Shown here: positions 39,477 to 48,665 of the stretch, piece after piece
Position numbering within the stretch: position 1 is the stretch's first letter
Layout of the letters: each line of letters starts with the position of its first letter
Program-made: the position numbers and the translations under genes
Notes under the pieces: generated by a model
Database searches by the model: none
What the model was told of the DNA's origin: nothing
The model's input: the letters and a program-made list of their open reading frames with translations, nothing else
NCBI RefSeq assembly: GCF_040253635.1
Contig: NZ_JBEJGX010000003.1
Span: 6,287,501-6,351,500 of the forward strand
Reading direction: 5' to 3'
DNA length: 64,000 nt
Source of the DNA: Streptomyces sp. Edi2
Lineage (GTDB): Bacteria > Actinomycetota > Actinomycetes > Streptomycetales > Streptomycetaceae

Positions 39477-40354
39477 ACGACATCGGCTACCTGGCGGCGT
39501 TCCTGGGCGGTGCGCTGGCGCTGCTCAGCCCGTGCAGCGCGCTGCTGCTGCCCGCGTTCTTCGCGTACTCCCTCTCGACGCCCGGCCGGCTGGTGGCCCG
39601 TACGGGGGTGTTCTATCTGGGGCTGGCCACGACGCTGGTGCCGCTCGGCGCGGCCAGTACGGTGGCCAGCCGGCTGTTCAACGGCCACCGCGATCTGCTG
39701 ATCGCCGTCGGCGGCTGGGTGGTCATCGCGATGGGGCTGGCCCAGATTTTCGGCCTGGGCTTCGCCTCCCGGCGTGCCCAGGAGGCCGCGGCGAAAATCA
39801 CCCCGCGGTCGGCCGTCTCCACCTTTCTGCTCGGCTGTGTCTACGGGCTCGCCGGTTTCTGCGCGGGCCCGATTCTCGGCGCGGTGCTGACGGTGACGGC
39901 GGTCAGCGGCTCACCGGTGTACGGCGCCTCGATGCTCGCCGTCTACGCACTGGGCATGGCGCTGCCGCTGTTCGTGCTGGCGCTCTTGTGGGACCGCTGC
40001 AAACTCGGCACCCGGGGCTGGCTGCGGGGCCGTGAATTCACCCTCGGAAAACTGCGGCTGCACACCACCTCGGTGCTGTCCGGGGTGTTCTTCATCGGTA
40101 TCGGCGTGCTGTTCCTGCGTTTCAACGGGACCAGCGCGCTGCCCGGAATCCTCGACGCGGACGACGAATTCCGGGCCGAGGAATGGGCGGCGCGGATCGG
40201 GAACGCCGTACCGGACTATGCACTGATCGCGGTGGCCGCGCTGATCGTCGCCGCGGTGCTCGGCCGTATTGCGCTACGGCCCGAGAAGAAGCCGAGGAGC
40301 GAGGCCGACCCGTCGGAGTCCGGAGCGGAACGGCCACGGGAAGGGGCCGAATAG
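39473..40354 (+). CDS. CcdA/DsbD-like transmembrane thiol electron carrier
   Basis: A 293-residue polytopic membrane protein of the CcdA/DsbD family. The redox cysteines expected in the first and fourth helices are present as Cys21 (LLSPCSALLLPA) and Cys129 (YGLAGFCAGPILG). Six or seven membrane segments are visible, with a hydrophilic C-terminal tail rich in Glu and Arg. It moves reducing equivalents across the membrane, here probably to the DsbA-like protein encoded immediately upstream, with which it overlaps by four bases. No cytochrome c maturation genes are nearby, so redox control of other exported proteins is plausible. Confidence 0.9.
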   Translation: MNDIGYLAAFLGGALALLSPCSALLLPAFFAYSLSTPGRLVARTGVFYLGLATTLVPLGAASTVASRLFNGHRDLLIAVGGWVVIAMGLAQIFGLGFASRRAQEAAAKITPRSAVSTFLLGCVYGLAGFCAGPILGAVLTVTAVSGSPVYGASMLAVYALGMALPLFVLALLWDRCKLGTRGWLRGREFTLGKLRLHTTSVLSGVFFIGIGVLFLRFNGTSALPGILDADDEFRAEEWAARIGNAVPDYALIAVAALIVAAVLGRIALRPEKKPRSEADPSESGAERPREGAE

Positions 40355-40459
40355 CGGCGGAGTGCCGCCGGTGGGGCCGGGCCGTTCCGGCGGGGCCGGG
40401 CCGTTGTGGAACGGCACCGGACTCCGGCCCCCCGGGCGGCACCCAGGGGCACCGGATCC

Positions 40460-40491
40460 GTGAGCCCCGTGGGCGGCCCCCCGGGGCTCAC
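40460..40491. terminator. Hairpin between the CcdA-like gene and dgt
   Basis: A perfect 10-bp stem, GTGAGCCCCG with its complement, and a 12-base loop lies between the converging stops, eight bases from the dgt stop. Confidence 0.6.
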
Positions 40492-40499
40492 CTGCTCAC

Positions 40500-41825
40500 T
40501 CACAACCACACGTTGTCGTTGACCGACCCCAGGCCGGTGCCCGACAGCCGCCGGTGCAGGGCCAGCGCCTGGTCCTCGGTCAGCGAGGCCACATGGTCCG
40601 CGCAGGCACGCAGCCGGTCGCCGTGCAGCGCCAGCTCCTCGGCGCGGTCCGGCGGCAGCAGCTCGGGTGCGTCATGGGTCCAGCGCAGCAGCTCGCTCAC
40701 CACCCGCCGCTTGCCGTGCTGCTGGGTGGCCAGCGCGGGCCGGTCGATGACGTAGCACCACACCAGCTCCTTGAGCAGATCGCAGGCGGCCCGCCGCTCC
40801 GGCGGGATCACCAGCTGCGCGCCGTAACGGATCGCCGCCCCGCCGCCCACCTCCAGCTCGATCCCCCGGGTGAAGTACGAGATCAGATCGGAGGTGCGGC
40901 GGTTGACCGCGACCGCGTCCTCATGGCTGCCGCTGTACGGGGCGGGCACCGCCAGCCGCTTGCCGATGTCGGCCATCATCACCAGCGCCGCGTCCCGGTC
41001 GAACGGTTCGCCCTCGCGCGCCCGCTTGGCCTGCACATAGTCCAGGAAACGGCGGATCTCCCGCTCGGTGTCGGCGCCCGCCGCCCCGTCCGGCGGGAAC
41101 AGCGCGGCCAGCGGGATCAGGCCCGTACGGTAGAAGTCCTCCACGTCGTGGCAGGCGTAGGTGACATCGTCCGCCCAGTCCATGACCTGCTCCTCGACCG
41201 GTACGGCGGTGTCCGTACGGCCGGCCCGCACCCAGGCGAACGCCTCCCGGTCGGCGACGTACACCCCCCACTTCACATGCCGTGCCGGGTCCTGGTCGAC
41301 GGGCGCCCGCTCCCACGGGTATTTGGTGGCGGCGTCCAGACAGGCGCGGGTCAGGTGCAGTCCGCGATGGCCCGGGTACTTGTGGGCGGCGAGGAAGGTC
41401 AGCACCCGCAGGGTCTGCGCATTGCCCTCGAAGCTGTCCAGCACACCGTCGGCGAAGTGCAGCTCGTCCATCGTGGCGCGCAGCGCCAGCTCACCCGCGT
41501 GCCCGAAGGGCGGGTGGCCGATGTCGTGGGCCATGCACGCCGCCTCGACGAGCGCCGGATTGGGCCCGCCGTACCGGCGCTCCAGCCGCTCCGCCATCCG
41601 CCGGCCGAGCTGCGCCACCTTCATGGAGTGGGTCAGCCGGGTGTGGTACGCGCCCAGCTCGGCGCTCGCCACCACCTGGCTCTTGCCGGCCAGCGCCCGC
41701 CACTGGGTCGAATACAGGATCCGGTCGACGTCGTGCTCGAAGCCGGACCGCTGCCCGTCATCGGGCACCCGTCGCCGGAGGGAGTGCTGCTCTAGGTCCT
41801 CATCGCTGTATGTGGCAGGTCGCAT
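40500..41825 (-). CDS. dgt: Deoxyguanosinetriphosphate triphosphohydrolase-like protein
   Basis: A 441-residue HD-domain phosphohydrolase. The metal site is seen as the early His (THSMKVAQLGRRM) and the HD pair in AACMAHDIGHPPFGHAGE; the later Asp is in DWADDVTYACHD. Length and the C-terminal helical region match the Dgt type 2 group, which removes triphosphate from dNTPs to control nucleotide pools. The ATG at 41825 is the first codon of RPATYSDEDLEQHSLRR. In many actinobacteria dgt lies near dnaG, which is not present here. The 83 bases upstream separate it from a small same-strand gene. Confidence 0.92.
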   Translation of the reverse strand: MRPATYSDEDLEQHSLRRRVPDDGQRSGFEHDVDRILYSTQWRALAGKSQVVASAELGAYHTRLTHSMKVAQLGRRMAERLERRYGGPNPALVEAACMAHDIGHPPFGHAGELALRATMDELHFADGVLDSFEGNAQTLRVLTFLAAHKYPGHRGLHLTRACLDAATKYPWERAPVDQDPARHVKWGVYVADREAFAWVRAGRTDTAVPVEEQVMDWADDVTYACHDVEDFYRTGLIPLAALFPPDGAAGADTEREIRRFLDYVQAKRAREGEPFDRDAALVMMADIGKRLAVPAPYSGSHEDAVAVNRRTSDLISYFTRGIELEVGGGAAIRYGAQLVIPPERRAACDLLKELVWCYVIDRPALATQQHGKRRVVSELLRWTHDAPELLPPDRAEELALHGDRLRACADHVASLTEDQALALHRRLSGTGLGSVNDNVWL

Positions 41826-41908
41826 GCGCGGATGGTAGCCCTGCCCTGTCGGACGGGGACCGGCCGGTGGGCCGGGGGACCTGCGTCACCGGCTTGCCCG
41901 GACACCCC

Positions 41909-42262
41909 CTAGGCCGTCATCCGGCGCCGCCAGTGGGGATGCGTACGGGTATGGGGGCGGGCGTGCGCCGGGTGGGCGTCCGCCCGGCGCCGGCGGTCGT
42001 TGCAGAGCAGGCACTTTCCGTAGCCCGGCGGAAGCGGATCTTCCGGGTCGCCGTACAACGGGTCGACCGCGCCATGGGGATGTATGGCGCAGCCGGTCGG
42101 GCCGGTATCCGTGCCCAGCGAGCCGGCAGCGGTCAGTGCTTGCCGGAGGACGTCGACGAGCTGGTCCGCATCGCGCCGGTTGGGCGCGGACTGCAGGGAC
42201 GAGGCAAGGTCGGAGGCGGTGGTCAGCGCGGTCTGGAGTTCGCGCAGGTTTGCGTAACCCAT
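41909..42262 (-). CDS. Small protein with paired Cys/His motifs, unknown function
   Basis: A 117-residue open frame on the minus strand with plausible composition. The first 60 residues are helical (MGYANLRELQTALTTASDLASSLQ). Then comes GCAIHPHGAVDPLYGDPEDPLPPGYGKCLLCNDRRRR, with a CxxC and several His that could bind a metal. The tail is His/Arg-rich. The ATG at 42262 has only a weak, close GAGG upstream; the frame is open to 42337. It could be a conserved actinobacterial protein, but I do not recognise a named family. Confidence 0.55.
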   Translation of the reverse strand: MGYANLRELQTALTTASDLASSLQSAPNRRDADQLVDVLRQALTAAGSLGTDTGPTGCAIHPHGAVDPLYGDPEDPLPPGYGKCLLCNDRRRRADAHPAHARPHTRTHPHWRRRMTA

Positions 42263-42423
42263 GCCTCGGAGCGTAGGCGGACCCACTGACAGTTGATCTT
42301 CCGATCGCACTTCGCGGCTTCCCATGGCGGGATGCATGCCCGCTCATGCCCACGATTTAGCACCGGGACGGTGACGGTCCCCTTGCCGGTCCATGACGGG
42401 ACGGGGAGCGGGACGGGCATGCC

Positions 42424-42448
42424 GGGGCCGGGGAGAACCCCCGGCCCC
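42424..42448 (-). terminator. Hairpin after nadE
   Basis: A perfect 10-bp stem, GGGGCCGGGG with its complement, and a five-base loop, 17 bases beyond the nadE stop on the minus strand. Confidence 0.7.
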
Positions 42449-42464
42449 CAGTCGAGTCCGCCCC

Positions 42465-43295
42465 TCAGGGTGCGATCGGCAGCGCCCGCTTGTGCTCGGT
42501 GAGGCGGTAGCGGCGGACGATGGCCTGGGCGGCCGCGGCGTCGACCGGGTTGCCCTCCAGGTAGTCGTCGATCTGGTCGTAGCTCACACCGAGCGCGTCC
42601 TCGTCCGGCTTGCCCGGGTCGAGGGTTTCCAGGTCGGCCGTCGGCACCTTGTGCACCAGCTCGGCGGGGGCGCCCAGGGCCGCCGACACCGCGCGCACCC
42701 GGCGCTTGGTCAGCCCGGTGAGCGGCACCACATCGGCCGCGCCGTCACCGAACTTCGTGAAGAAGCCGGAGACCGCCTCGGCCGCGTGGTCGGTGCCCAC
42801 GACCAGGCCGTCGTGGGCACCCGCGACGGCGTACTGCGCGATCATGCGCTGGCGTGCCTTGATGTTGCCCTGGACGAAGTCCTGGTGGTGGGCGTCACGG
42901 AAGACGAGCCCGCCGTCCACCGCGGCCTGCAGCGCCGCATCGCTCGCCGGGCGGATGTCGACGGTCAGCTCCCGGTCCGCGCGGATGAACTCCAGCGCCC
43001 GCTGGGCATCCTTCTCGTCCGCCTGGACGCCGTACGGCAGCCGCATCGCGTAGAACGTCGCCTCGTGCCCGGCGGCGCGGGCCCGCTCCACGGCGAGCTG
43101 GCAGAGCCGGCCCGTGGTCGTGGAGTCGACGCCGCCGCTGATCCCCAGGACCAGCGAGCGCAGGCCCGTGGAGGTCAGCCGCTCCGTGAGGAAGGCCACC
43201 CGGCGCTCGATCTCCTGCTCGGCGTCGAAGGACGCGGTCACCTGGAGATCCCGGGCGATCTCCTGCTGCAGGGCCTTGGACGCCGGGTCGCTCAC
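42465..43295 (-). CDS. nadE: Ammonia-dependent NAD(+) synthetase
   Basis: A 276-residue enzyme making NAD from nicotinate adenine dinucleotide, ATP and ammonia. The ATP-pyrophosphatase P-loop SGGVDS is at residues 53-58. Other hallmarks are [28 protein letters not shown] and [26 protein letters not shown]. There is no N-terminal glutaminase domain, and the length matches the short E. coli-type enzyme. The GTG at 43295 follows GAGGAG. It stands alone between a small protein gene and a GH25 gene, with its own terminator. Confidence 0.96.
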   Translation of the reverse strand: MSDPASKALQQEIARDLQVTASFDAEQEIERRVAFLTERLTSTGLRSLVLGISGGVDSTTTGRLCQLAVERARAAGHEATFYAMRLPYGVQADEKDAQRALEFIRADRELTVDIRPASDAALQAAVDGGLVFRDAHHQDFVQGNIKARQRMIAQYAVAGAHDGLVVGTDHAAEAVSGFFTKFGDGAADVVPLTGLTKRRVRAVSAALGAPAELVHKVPTADLETLDPGKPDEDALGVSYDQIDDYLEGNPVDAAAAQAIVRRYRLTEHKRALPIAP

Positions 43296-43482
43296 GGCTG
43301 CTCCTCTTGTTCTCGTGCTGCATCGGCTGTGCTCGTGCAGCGTCTGCGTCGTGTTTCTCGTGCCGCGTCGCGTGGTGCGGTGACGCGTTGTTCCGGTGTC
43401 GCCCACGCAGCGTTGTTCTTCGTTCTTCTGCGCTGCGTACGCGCGGTTTCCGGCGGCGCGGAAAGGCGCGCCGTGGCAAACC

Positions 43483-44037
43483 TTATGCCGGGTGCGCCCA
43501 CGTCTTGAGGGCGGCCTTGGTCGAGAAGTCCGCGACGTCCTTGTCCAGCGGCTGGTCGGTGTACTGATGAATGCGCCACTTCGCCTTGATCCGCGGATGT
43601 CCGGCGGAGACGTAGTCGGCGATCCACAGGCCGTCGGCCGCGTAGGAGGTGGTGTCGTGGTTCAGCCAGAAGTCGCGGTTGCAGTAGAGCAGCACGCGGT
43701 GGGTGGGGCGGAGCTTCTTCACCGCGCGCAGGAACTGGTCCTTCTGCGCAGTGCTCGCGTAGGTCCCCTCGCCGGTGCGCTCCCAGTCGCAGGCGAGGAG
43801 GTCGCCCTGCACCGATGCGCATTTCTCGACGAAGTATTTCGCCTGGGCGGCGATATTTCCCGGCCACAGGAAGTGGTAGAAACCCACCACGCAGCCCGCT
43901 TTACGGGCCTTTGACGCCTGTGCGGACTGGTGCGGATTGATGTAGGAGCGGCCTTCGGTGGCCTTGACGAAAACGAAGTCGAGCCCCTCGGCGGAGTACG
44001 AGGTGTTGTAGGAGCTGACATCGACACCATGCAGCAT
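43483..44037 (-). CDS. GH25 family lysozyme-like muramidase
   Basis: A 184-residue single-domain GH25 hydrolase. [15 protein letters not shown] is the typical family start, followed by [16 protein letters not shown] and the acidic catalytic segment [14 protein letters not shown]; the C-terminal [10 protein letters not shown] strand is also typical. The ATG at 44037 has CAGGAGG upstream. No signal peptide is present, so it is either released by lysis, exported by another route, or acts inside the cell. Upstream lies a 417-base non-coding region with three iterated dyads. Confidence 0.88.
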   Translation of the reverse strand: MLHGVDVSSYNTSYSAEGLDFVFVKATEGRSYINPHQSAQASKARKAGCVVGFYHFLWPGNIAAQAKYFVEKCASVQGDLLACDWERTGEGTYASTAQKDQFLRAVKKLRPTHRVLLYCNRDFWLNHDTTSYAADGLWIADYVSAGHPRIKAKWRIHQYTDQPLDKDVADFSTKAALKTWAHPA

Positions 44038-44454
44038 GAACGGCCTCCTGCCGATCGGACCTGCGGATTCGAAGCGTCAACTGCGTGCATCCTCAACTGC
44101 GTTGCCGCGGTGCCGGGTCTTCGTTTCCCTCGTGTTTCTGCACTCCCGTGATCAGATGCTTCCGCGAGCCGGCGTTCCTGCGTGCGAAGCAGTCTCGTTC
44201 CAGCAGTTCAGCATGCTTGCCACCTGGGACGCCAGATTGTGGTAGGGAAGTTCCTTGCGTCGCGGTCAAGTTGAGGCCTTGTCCCGCGGTCAAGTGAGCT
44301 CCTTGCGCGACGGCCAAGTGGGAGCTTGTGCCGCGGTCGCATGACGACGGGTGTGCCGGGTGCTGCAATCGCATCGCGGCGGGCCCGGTCTCGCAGTCCG
44401 GACCGGCCCACTCCCCGGTGGGGCGCCGTCCGGCCCGCTCTCCGGGGCGCCGCT
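44038..44454. other. Non-coding region with iterated dyads
   Basis: No credible gene. Three copies of CTTG-N9-CAAG occur at 44254-44270, 44278-44294 and 44302-44318, in exact 24-base steps, with a degenerate fourth near 44326. The region lies upstream of the GH25 gene and downstream of the glycosyltransferase. Confidence 0.6.
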
Positions 44455-45675
44455 TCAGCGCCGCAGGGCCCGCCGCACCAGCCGCCGCGCGACGCCCCGG
44501 GCCCGGCCGAGGGTGCGCCGCCAGGCGCGGACGGCGCGCGTCGACCGGAGCTCCCGGAAAAGGAGCTCATAGCGCTCGGCGATCGGCTCCGGGTCGTACC
44601 GGTGCGAGCTCTCCAGCGCGGCCCCGGCCATGTCGCGCCGGCGCTGTGGGTCCTCGATGAGCTGGAGGAGTGCGCCGGCCATCGCCCGGCCGTCGCCGCG
44701 CGGCACCAGCAGCCCGTCCGCACCGTCGTGAATGATCTCGGCCGGGCCCAGCGGGCAGTCGGTGCTGACGACGGGAACGCCGCAGCGCATCGCCTCGACG
44801 AGGGTCATGCCGAAGGACTCGGCGTCCGAGGCCGAGGCGACGATCGACGCCTTGGCGAACTCCGCCTCTATCGGGGAAACCGGCCCGGTCAGCTCCGCCT
44901 GCCCGTTCAGTCCGAGCCCGTCGATCAGCCCCTGGAGCTGTGCGCGCTCGGCGCCGCCGCCGTGTATCCGCAGCCGCCAGTCGGGGTGTTTGGCGGCGAC
45001 CGCGGAGAACGCCTCGATCAGCAGGTCGAAGCGCTTGCCACGGACCAGCCGGCCGGCCGCCGCGATCACCTTCGAGGTGCCCCGGGACGGCGGGCCGTCC
45101 GGTGCGGGCACGATGTTGGGCACCGCCAGGACTCGTACGCCCGGCAGCGGCATCCGTGCGCGGTAGACCGCGGCATCCGCCTCGGTGGTGGTGACCAGGG
45201 CGTCCAGCGTCCGGTAATGGCGGGCGAGTTCGGCCCGGAGCCGCTTGCTGTGGGCGTCGTGTCTCAGGTGCTCCTGGGCGATCCGCAGGGCCCGGCGGGG
45301 GCCGAACCGCGCCAGGTAGACATTGATGCCGGGCCGGGTGCCGATCAGCACATCAGCCTCGGTGCTGCGCAGAAACTCCGCGGCCCGGACGTCGGTCAGC
45401 CGGCTGTACTGGTGGTGCCGCTTCTCGGCGAGCGGGAAGTCCTGCGCGGGCTCGCCGAACAGCGGATCGGCCATGTCCTCGCTGCCGACGCGGGTGTCCA
45501 CCAGCGGCACCAGCCGCACCCGGGGGTCCACGGTGAAGCGCGGGACCTCGCGGTGCCGCAGCATCGAGACGATCTCGACGTCGTGCCGGTCGGCGAGCGC
45601 GGCGGCGAGGTTGAAGGTGGTGCGGACGGTGCCGCCGATGGCGTAGGCGTTGTGGAGCAGGAGGGTGATCTTCAT
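44455..45675 (-). CDS. Glycosyltransferase, GT4 family
   Basis: A 406-residue GT-B fold transferase. The N-terminal half (MKITLLLHNAYAIGGTVRTTFNLAAAL) is the acceptor side. The C-terminal half binds the nucleotide-sugar, with AAGRLVRGKRFDLLIEAF, the EX7E-type segment DAESFGMTLVEAMRCGVPVV and DGLLVPRGD. The tail is very Arg-rich and might contact the membrane. The ATG at 45675 has GAAGAG at a somewhat long spacing. It is divergent from a two-component system across 238 bases that hold a heptamer array. A role in a cell-envelope or exopolymer glycan is likely; donor and acceptor are unknown. Confidence 0.88.
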   Translation of the reverse strand: MKITLLLHNAYAIGGTVRTTFNLAAALADRHDVEIVSMLRHREVPRFTVDPRVRLVPLVDTRVGSEDMADPLFGEPAQDFPLAEKRHHQYSRLTDVRAAEFLRSTEADVLIGTRPGINVYLARFGPRRALRIAQEHLRHDAHSKRLRAELARHYRTLDALVTTTEADAAVYRARMPLPGVRVLAVPNIVPAPDGPPSRGTSKVIAAAGRLVRGKRFDLLIEAFSAVAAKHPDWRLRIHGGGAERAQLQGLIDGLGLNGQAELTGPVSPIEAEFAKASIVASASDAESFGMTLVEAMRCGVPVVSTDCPLGPAEIIHDGADGLLVPRGDGRAMAGALLQLIEDPQRRRDMAGAALESSHRYDPEPIAERYELLFRELRSTRAVRAWRRTLGRARGVARRLVRRALRR

Positions 45676-45782
45676 GCGGTGTGGTGCTCTTCCCCGATGA
45701 GGTGTGCCGAGTCGTCCGACCGGCCGGTACGCTCGCGGCCGCGTCGTCGCGACCGGCCCGTCCGGCACCGGGCCACCGTGGC

Positions 45783-45853
45783 GGTAAGGGGTAAGCCGAT
45801 GGCGTGGCGAGGGTGAGAGCCCGGTAAGAACCCCGGGTGAGATCCGGGTAAGA
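45783..45853. promoter_or_regulatory. Phased GGTRAGV heptamer array
   Basis: Six heptamers lie at 45783, 45790, 45812, 45823, 45836 and 45847. The last four alternate GGTGAGA and GGTAAGA with steps of 11, 13 and 11 bases, about one DNA turn. They end 60 bases before an OmpR-family response regulator gene. OmpR/PhoB-type proteins bind direct repeats with such phasing, so an autoregulatory site is likely. Confidence 0.55.
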
Positions 45854-45913
45854 AAGCCCCGGCAGGACCGGCCGCCCGGCATTGCACCTCCGGGCCCTTG
45901 GCAGACTTGCCGC

Positions 45914-46681
45914 GTGACCCATTCCGTACTGCTCGCCGAGGACGACCGGCCCATCCGCACCGCGCTGGAGCGTGCCCTGACCCTGGAGGGGTACCGGGTT
46001 ACCGCCGTCGCCGACGGGATCCAGGCGCTCGCCGCCGCGCACCGAGAGCGGCCCGATGTGATCCTGCTGGACGTGATGATGCCGGGGATCGACGGGCTGC
46101 AGGTGTGCCAGGTGCTGCGGGCCGAGCAGGACCGCACCCCGATCCTGATGCTCACCGCCCGGGTCGAGACCGCGGACCGGATCGCCGGTCTGGACGCCGG
46201 TGCGGACGACTACGTGGTCAAGCCGTTCGAGGTCGAGGAGGTCTTCGCCCGGCTGCGGGCGCTGCTGCGGCGGACGACGGCGGGGACGGCGACGGACGAG
46301 GGCGGTGCGGGCACCGGTCCCGGTGTGACGGACGAGACAGAAGAGGGGGAGGGGTCGTACGACGCGCGCGTGGCGGACAGCGGTGTCGTCGAGGCGGCGG
46401 ATCTGCGGATCGACGGGCCCTCGCGCCGCGCCTGGCGCGGAGAGCGGGAGCTGGAGCTGACCCGGACCGAATTCGAGCTGCTGGAGCTGCTGGCCCGCAA
46501 CGCCGGAATCGTCCTGGACCATTCGACGATCTACGACCGGATCTGGGGCTACGACTTCGGTCCCGGCTCGAAGAACCTCGCGGTGTACGTCGGCTACCTG
46601 CGGCGCAAGGTCGATGTCCCGGGCAACCGCCCGCTGATCCACACGGTGCGTGGCGTCGGTTACGTGCTGCGGGAGGACTGA
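45914..46681 (+). CDS. OmpR-family response regulator
   Basis: A 255-residue transcriptional regulator. Receiver domain residues 1-120 have the acidic pair EDD at 9-11, phospho-acceptor Asp53 (ILLDVMMPGIDG) and Lys103 (YVVKPF). The C-terminal winged helix (LTRTEFELLELLARNAGIVLDHSTIYDRIWGYDFGPGSKNLAVYVGYLRRKV) is of the PhoB/OmpR type. The linker of about 35 residues is long, Gly/Glu/Thr-rich and acidic. The start is GTG at 45914. The histidine kinase gene begins two bases past its stop, so the pair is one operon. It resembles MprA/CseB-type envelope-stress regulators, but that is only a class-level comparison. Confidence 0.94.
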   Translation: MTHSVLLAEDDRPIRTALERALTLEGYRVTAVADGIQALAAAHRERPDVILLDVMMPGIDGLQVCQVLRAEQDRTPILMLTARVETADRIAGLDAGADDYVVKPFEVEEVFARLRALLRRTTAGTATDEGGAGTGPGVTDETEEGEGSYDARVADSGVVEAADLRIDGPSRRAWRGERELELTRTEFELLELLARNAGIVLDHSTIYDRIWGYDFGPGSKNLAVYVGYLRRKVDVPGNRPLIHTVRGVGYVLRED

Positions 46682-46682
46682 G

Positions 46683-48194
46683 ATGTCCCGGGCCCGCGAC
46701 CGGTCCGGCACCGGACGCTCCACCCCGCCCGGCCGCCGGCTGTGGGCCCGGCTGCGCGCGCGGCTGCGGGCCTGGGCGGGCTCCTGGCGCAGGGGCGGGT
46801 CGGCAGCCTGGCTGCGCACCCGCAAGCCCGCCAGCCTGCGCACCGCCTTCGCGGTGGCGTTCGCCATGGGGGCGGCCGCGGTGACCGTCCTGGTCGGGTT
46901 CCTCAGCTACGACGCGGCGGCCCGGCTGGTGCGGGTCGACGAGAGGTCGGTGTTCTCGCAGGTCGTACGGGATCTGCGGACCCAGGTCCAGGAAAAGCCG
47001 TTCCAGCCCACCGACTACACGACGGTCGACCCCGACCACGACGGGCCGCGCGACGACCTCACCCGGCCCACCCGTACCGATGTGCAGATCCTGGGCGCCG
47101 ACGGCCGGATCGTCGAGGCGGGGCACCCGGCCCTCCCGGCCGGTACCGGGGAACGCAAGGTCGCCGGTGACGCGCGCGCCGGCCACCTCGCCGAACGGGA
47201 AGCGGAGATCGGCGACGAGGAGTACCACGTCGCGACCGTGGCGCTCGGCGGCGGCCGCGGCGCCGTGCAGGTCGCGCAGAAGTTCAGCGAGACCGAGGAT
47301 CTGCTCTCCGCGCTCCAGCAGCGCACCGCCCTGCTGGCCGCCGCGGTCATCGCGCTCTCCGGCGCGGGCGGCTGGTGGCTGGCGCGCCGGATCACCGGCC
47401 GGCTGGTGCGGCTGACCTCGGTCGCCGAGAACGTGGCGGAGCACGGACGGCTGGACGTCCCGGTCCCGGTGGCCGGGCGGGACGAGGTCGCCCGGCTCGG
47501 GCGGGCCTTCGACGACATGCTCGGCCGGCTCGCCAGCGCCGTCCAGGACCAGCAGCGCCTCGTCCAGGACGCAGGACACGAGTTGCGCACCCCGCTGACC
47601 TCGCTCCGTACGAACATCTCGCTCCTGAAACGGTTCGACGAACTGCCGCCGGACGCCCGCGACGAGCTGCTGGCCGACCTGGCGGGCGAGGCCCGTGAAC
47701 TCAGCGACCTGGTCAATGAGCTGGTGGACCTGGCGGCCGGGCAGCGGGACGACGACCCGCTCTCGGAGGTGAGCCTGGCCGAGGTCGCCGAGAAGGCCGC
47801 CGCCTCGGCCCGCCGCCGCACCGGCCGGGAGATCACCGTACGGACCGTCCGCCCGGCGGTGGTCGAGGGCCGGTCCGCCGCGCTGCACCGTGCGCTCACC
47901 AATCTGCTGGAGAACGCCGCCAAATTCGACGCGGGCGGCACGGAGCCGATCGAGGTCGTCGTCACCGGAGCCCGCATCGAGGTCCTGGACCGCGGCCCCG
48001 GTATCGCGGACGCCGACCTCACCCGGGTCTTCGACCGCTTCTACCGCGCCGCGGCGGCCCGCGGTCTGCCGGGCTCCGGACTCGGCCTCGCCATCGTCCG
48101 CGAGATCGCCACCGCCCACGGCGGCCACGCGTTCGCCGCGAGGCGTGCCGGGGGCGGGGCGATGTTGGGGTTCACGGTGGGGACTCGGGCTTAG
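46683..48194 (+). CDS. Sensor histidine kinase, partner of the OmpR-type regulator
   Basis: A 503-residue membrane kinase. A basic N-terminus (to residue 55) precedes a first membrane helix (about 56-80). An extracytoplasmic domain of about 145 residues, a second helix (about 212-235) and a HAMP domain (RRITGRLVRLTSVAENVAEHG) follow. The H box is DAGHELRTPLTSLRTNI; the ATPase domain has the N box NLLENAAKFD, G1 DRGPGI and G2 GLPGSGLGLAIV. The ATG at 46683 has GGGAGG overlapping the end of the regulator gene. After the gene comes the repeat cassette at 48195-49023, then a convergent gene. Confidence 0.93.
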   Translation: MSRARDRSGTGRSTPPGRRLWARLRARLRAWAGSWRRGGSAAWLRTRKPASLRTAFAVAFAMGAAAVTVLVGFLSYDAAARLVRVDERSVFSQVVRDLRTQVQEKPFQPTDYTTVDPDHDGPRDDLTRPTRTDVQILGADGRIVEAGHPALPAGTGERKVAGDARAGHLAEREAEIGDEEYHVATVALGGGRGAVQVAQKFSETEDLLSALQQRTALLAAAVIALSGAGGWWLARRITGRLVRLTSVAENVAEHGRLDVPVPVAGRDEVARLGRAFDDMLGRLASAVQDQQRLVQDAGHELRTPLTSLRTNISLLKRFDELPPDARDELLADLAGEARELSDLVNELVDLAAGQRDDDPLSEVSLAEVAEKAAASARRRTGREITVRTVRPAVVEGRSAALHRALTNLLENAAKFDAGGTEPIEVVVTGARIEVLDRGPGIADADLTRVFDRFYRAAAARGLPGSGLGLAIVREIATAHGGHAFAARRAGGGAMLGFTVGTRA

Positions 48195-48385
48195 CGGTTC
48201 GCTGCGCTTTGCTTTTGGCCCACGTTTTTGTCTGGCCCGACGTGGGGGATTCTCACCGTTTTTCGCCCGCTGCGCGGTGCGCCCGCCGTTGCGCCTGCGG
48301 CGAGCGTTGTGCCTGCGGCGGGCGTTGCCGCTGCGCGGGGCGGGGTCCGCTGCGCGGGGCTGTCGGGGTGCGGTGACGGACCTCC

Positions 48386-48434
48386 GCGGGTGGGGTGCCG
48401 GACTGCTTCGCTTTACGTCCGGCACCCCACCCGC
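48386..48434 (-). ncRNA. Hairpin element, copy 1 (18-bp stem, 13-nt loop)
   Basis: A perfect 18-bp stem, GCGGGTGGGGTGCCGGAC with its complement, closes a 13-base loop that reads GTAAAGCGAAGCA on the minus strand. The identical loop with a different but equally perfect stem occurs at 48666-48714 on the plus strand. Compensated stem changes around a fixed loop argue for a conserved structure in RNA or extruded DNA. Whether it is transcribed as an RNA is not known. Confidence 0.5.
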
Positions 48435-48665
48435 TCCGGCCCGTCCCCTCCCGTTGGTGGGTGGGAAGAAGGCCGGTGGGGGTGGCTGTGACTGGTCAGG
48501 TGCGCGTCGTGGACGTAGGGAATGCCCGTAGGCACAGGGGAACGGCCGTGGGCACAGGGAGATGGGCCTGGCGCGGCGAATGACCCTGGCACGGGGAAAT
48601 GTCTGTGATCGACGCCCGCCCCCACCCACCTTCACCATCTCCCCCACGGGAGGGGACGGGCCGGA

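Noticed and set aside
44254-44318. CRISPR-like 24-base periodic repeats
   Set aside because: Only three units, with half of each conserved, and no cas genes; a regulatory dyad array fits better.
44093-44374. 93-codon minus-strand frame upstream of the GH25 gene
   Set aside because: Its repetitive segment is just the translation of the 24-base repeats, and no ribosome site is visible.
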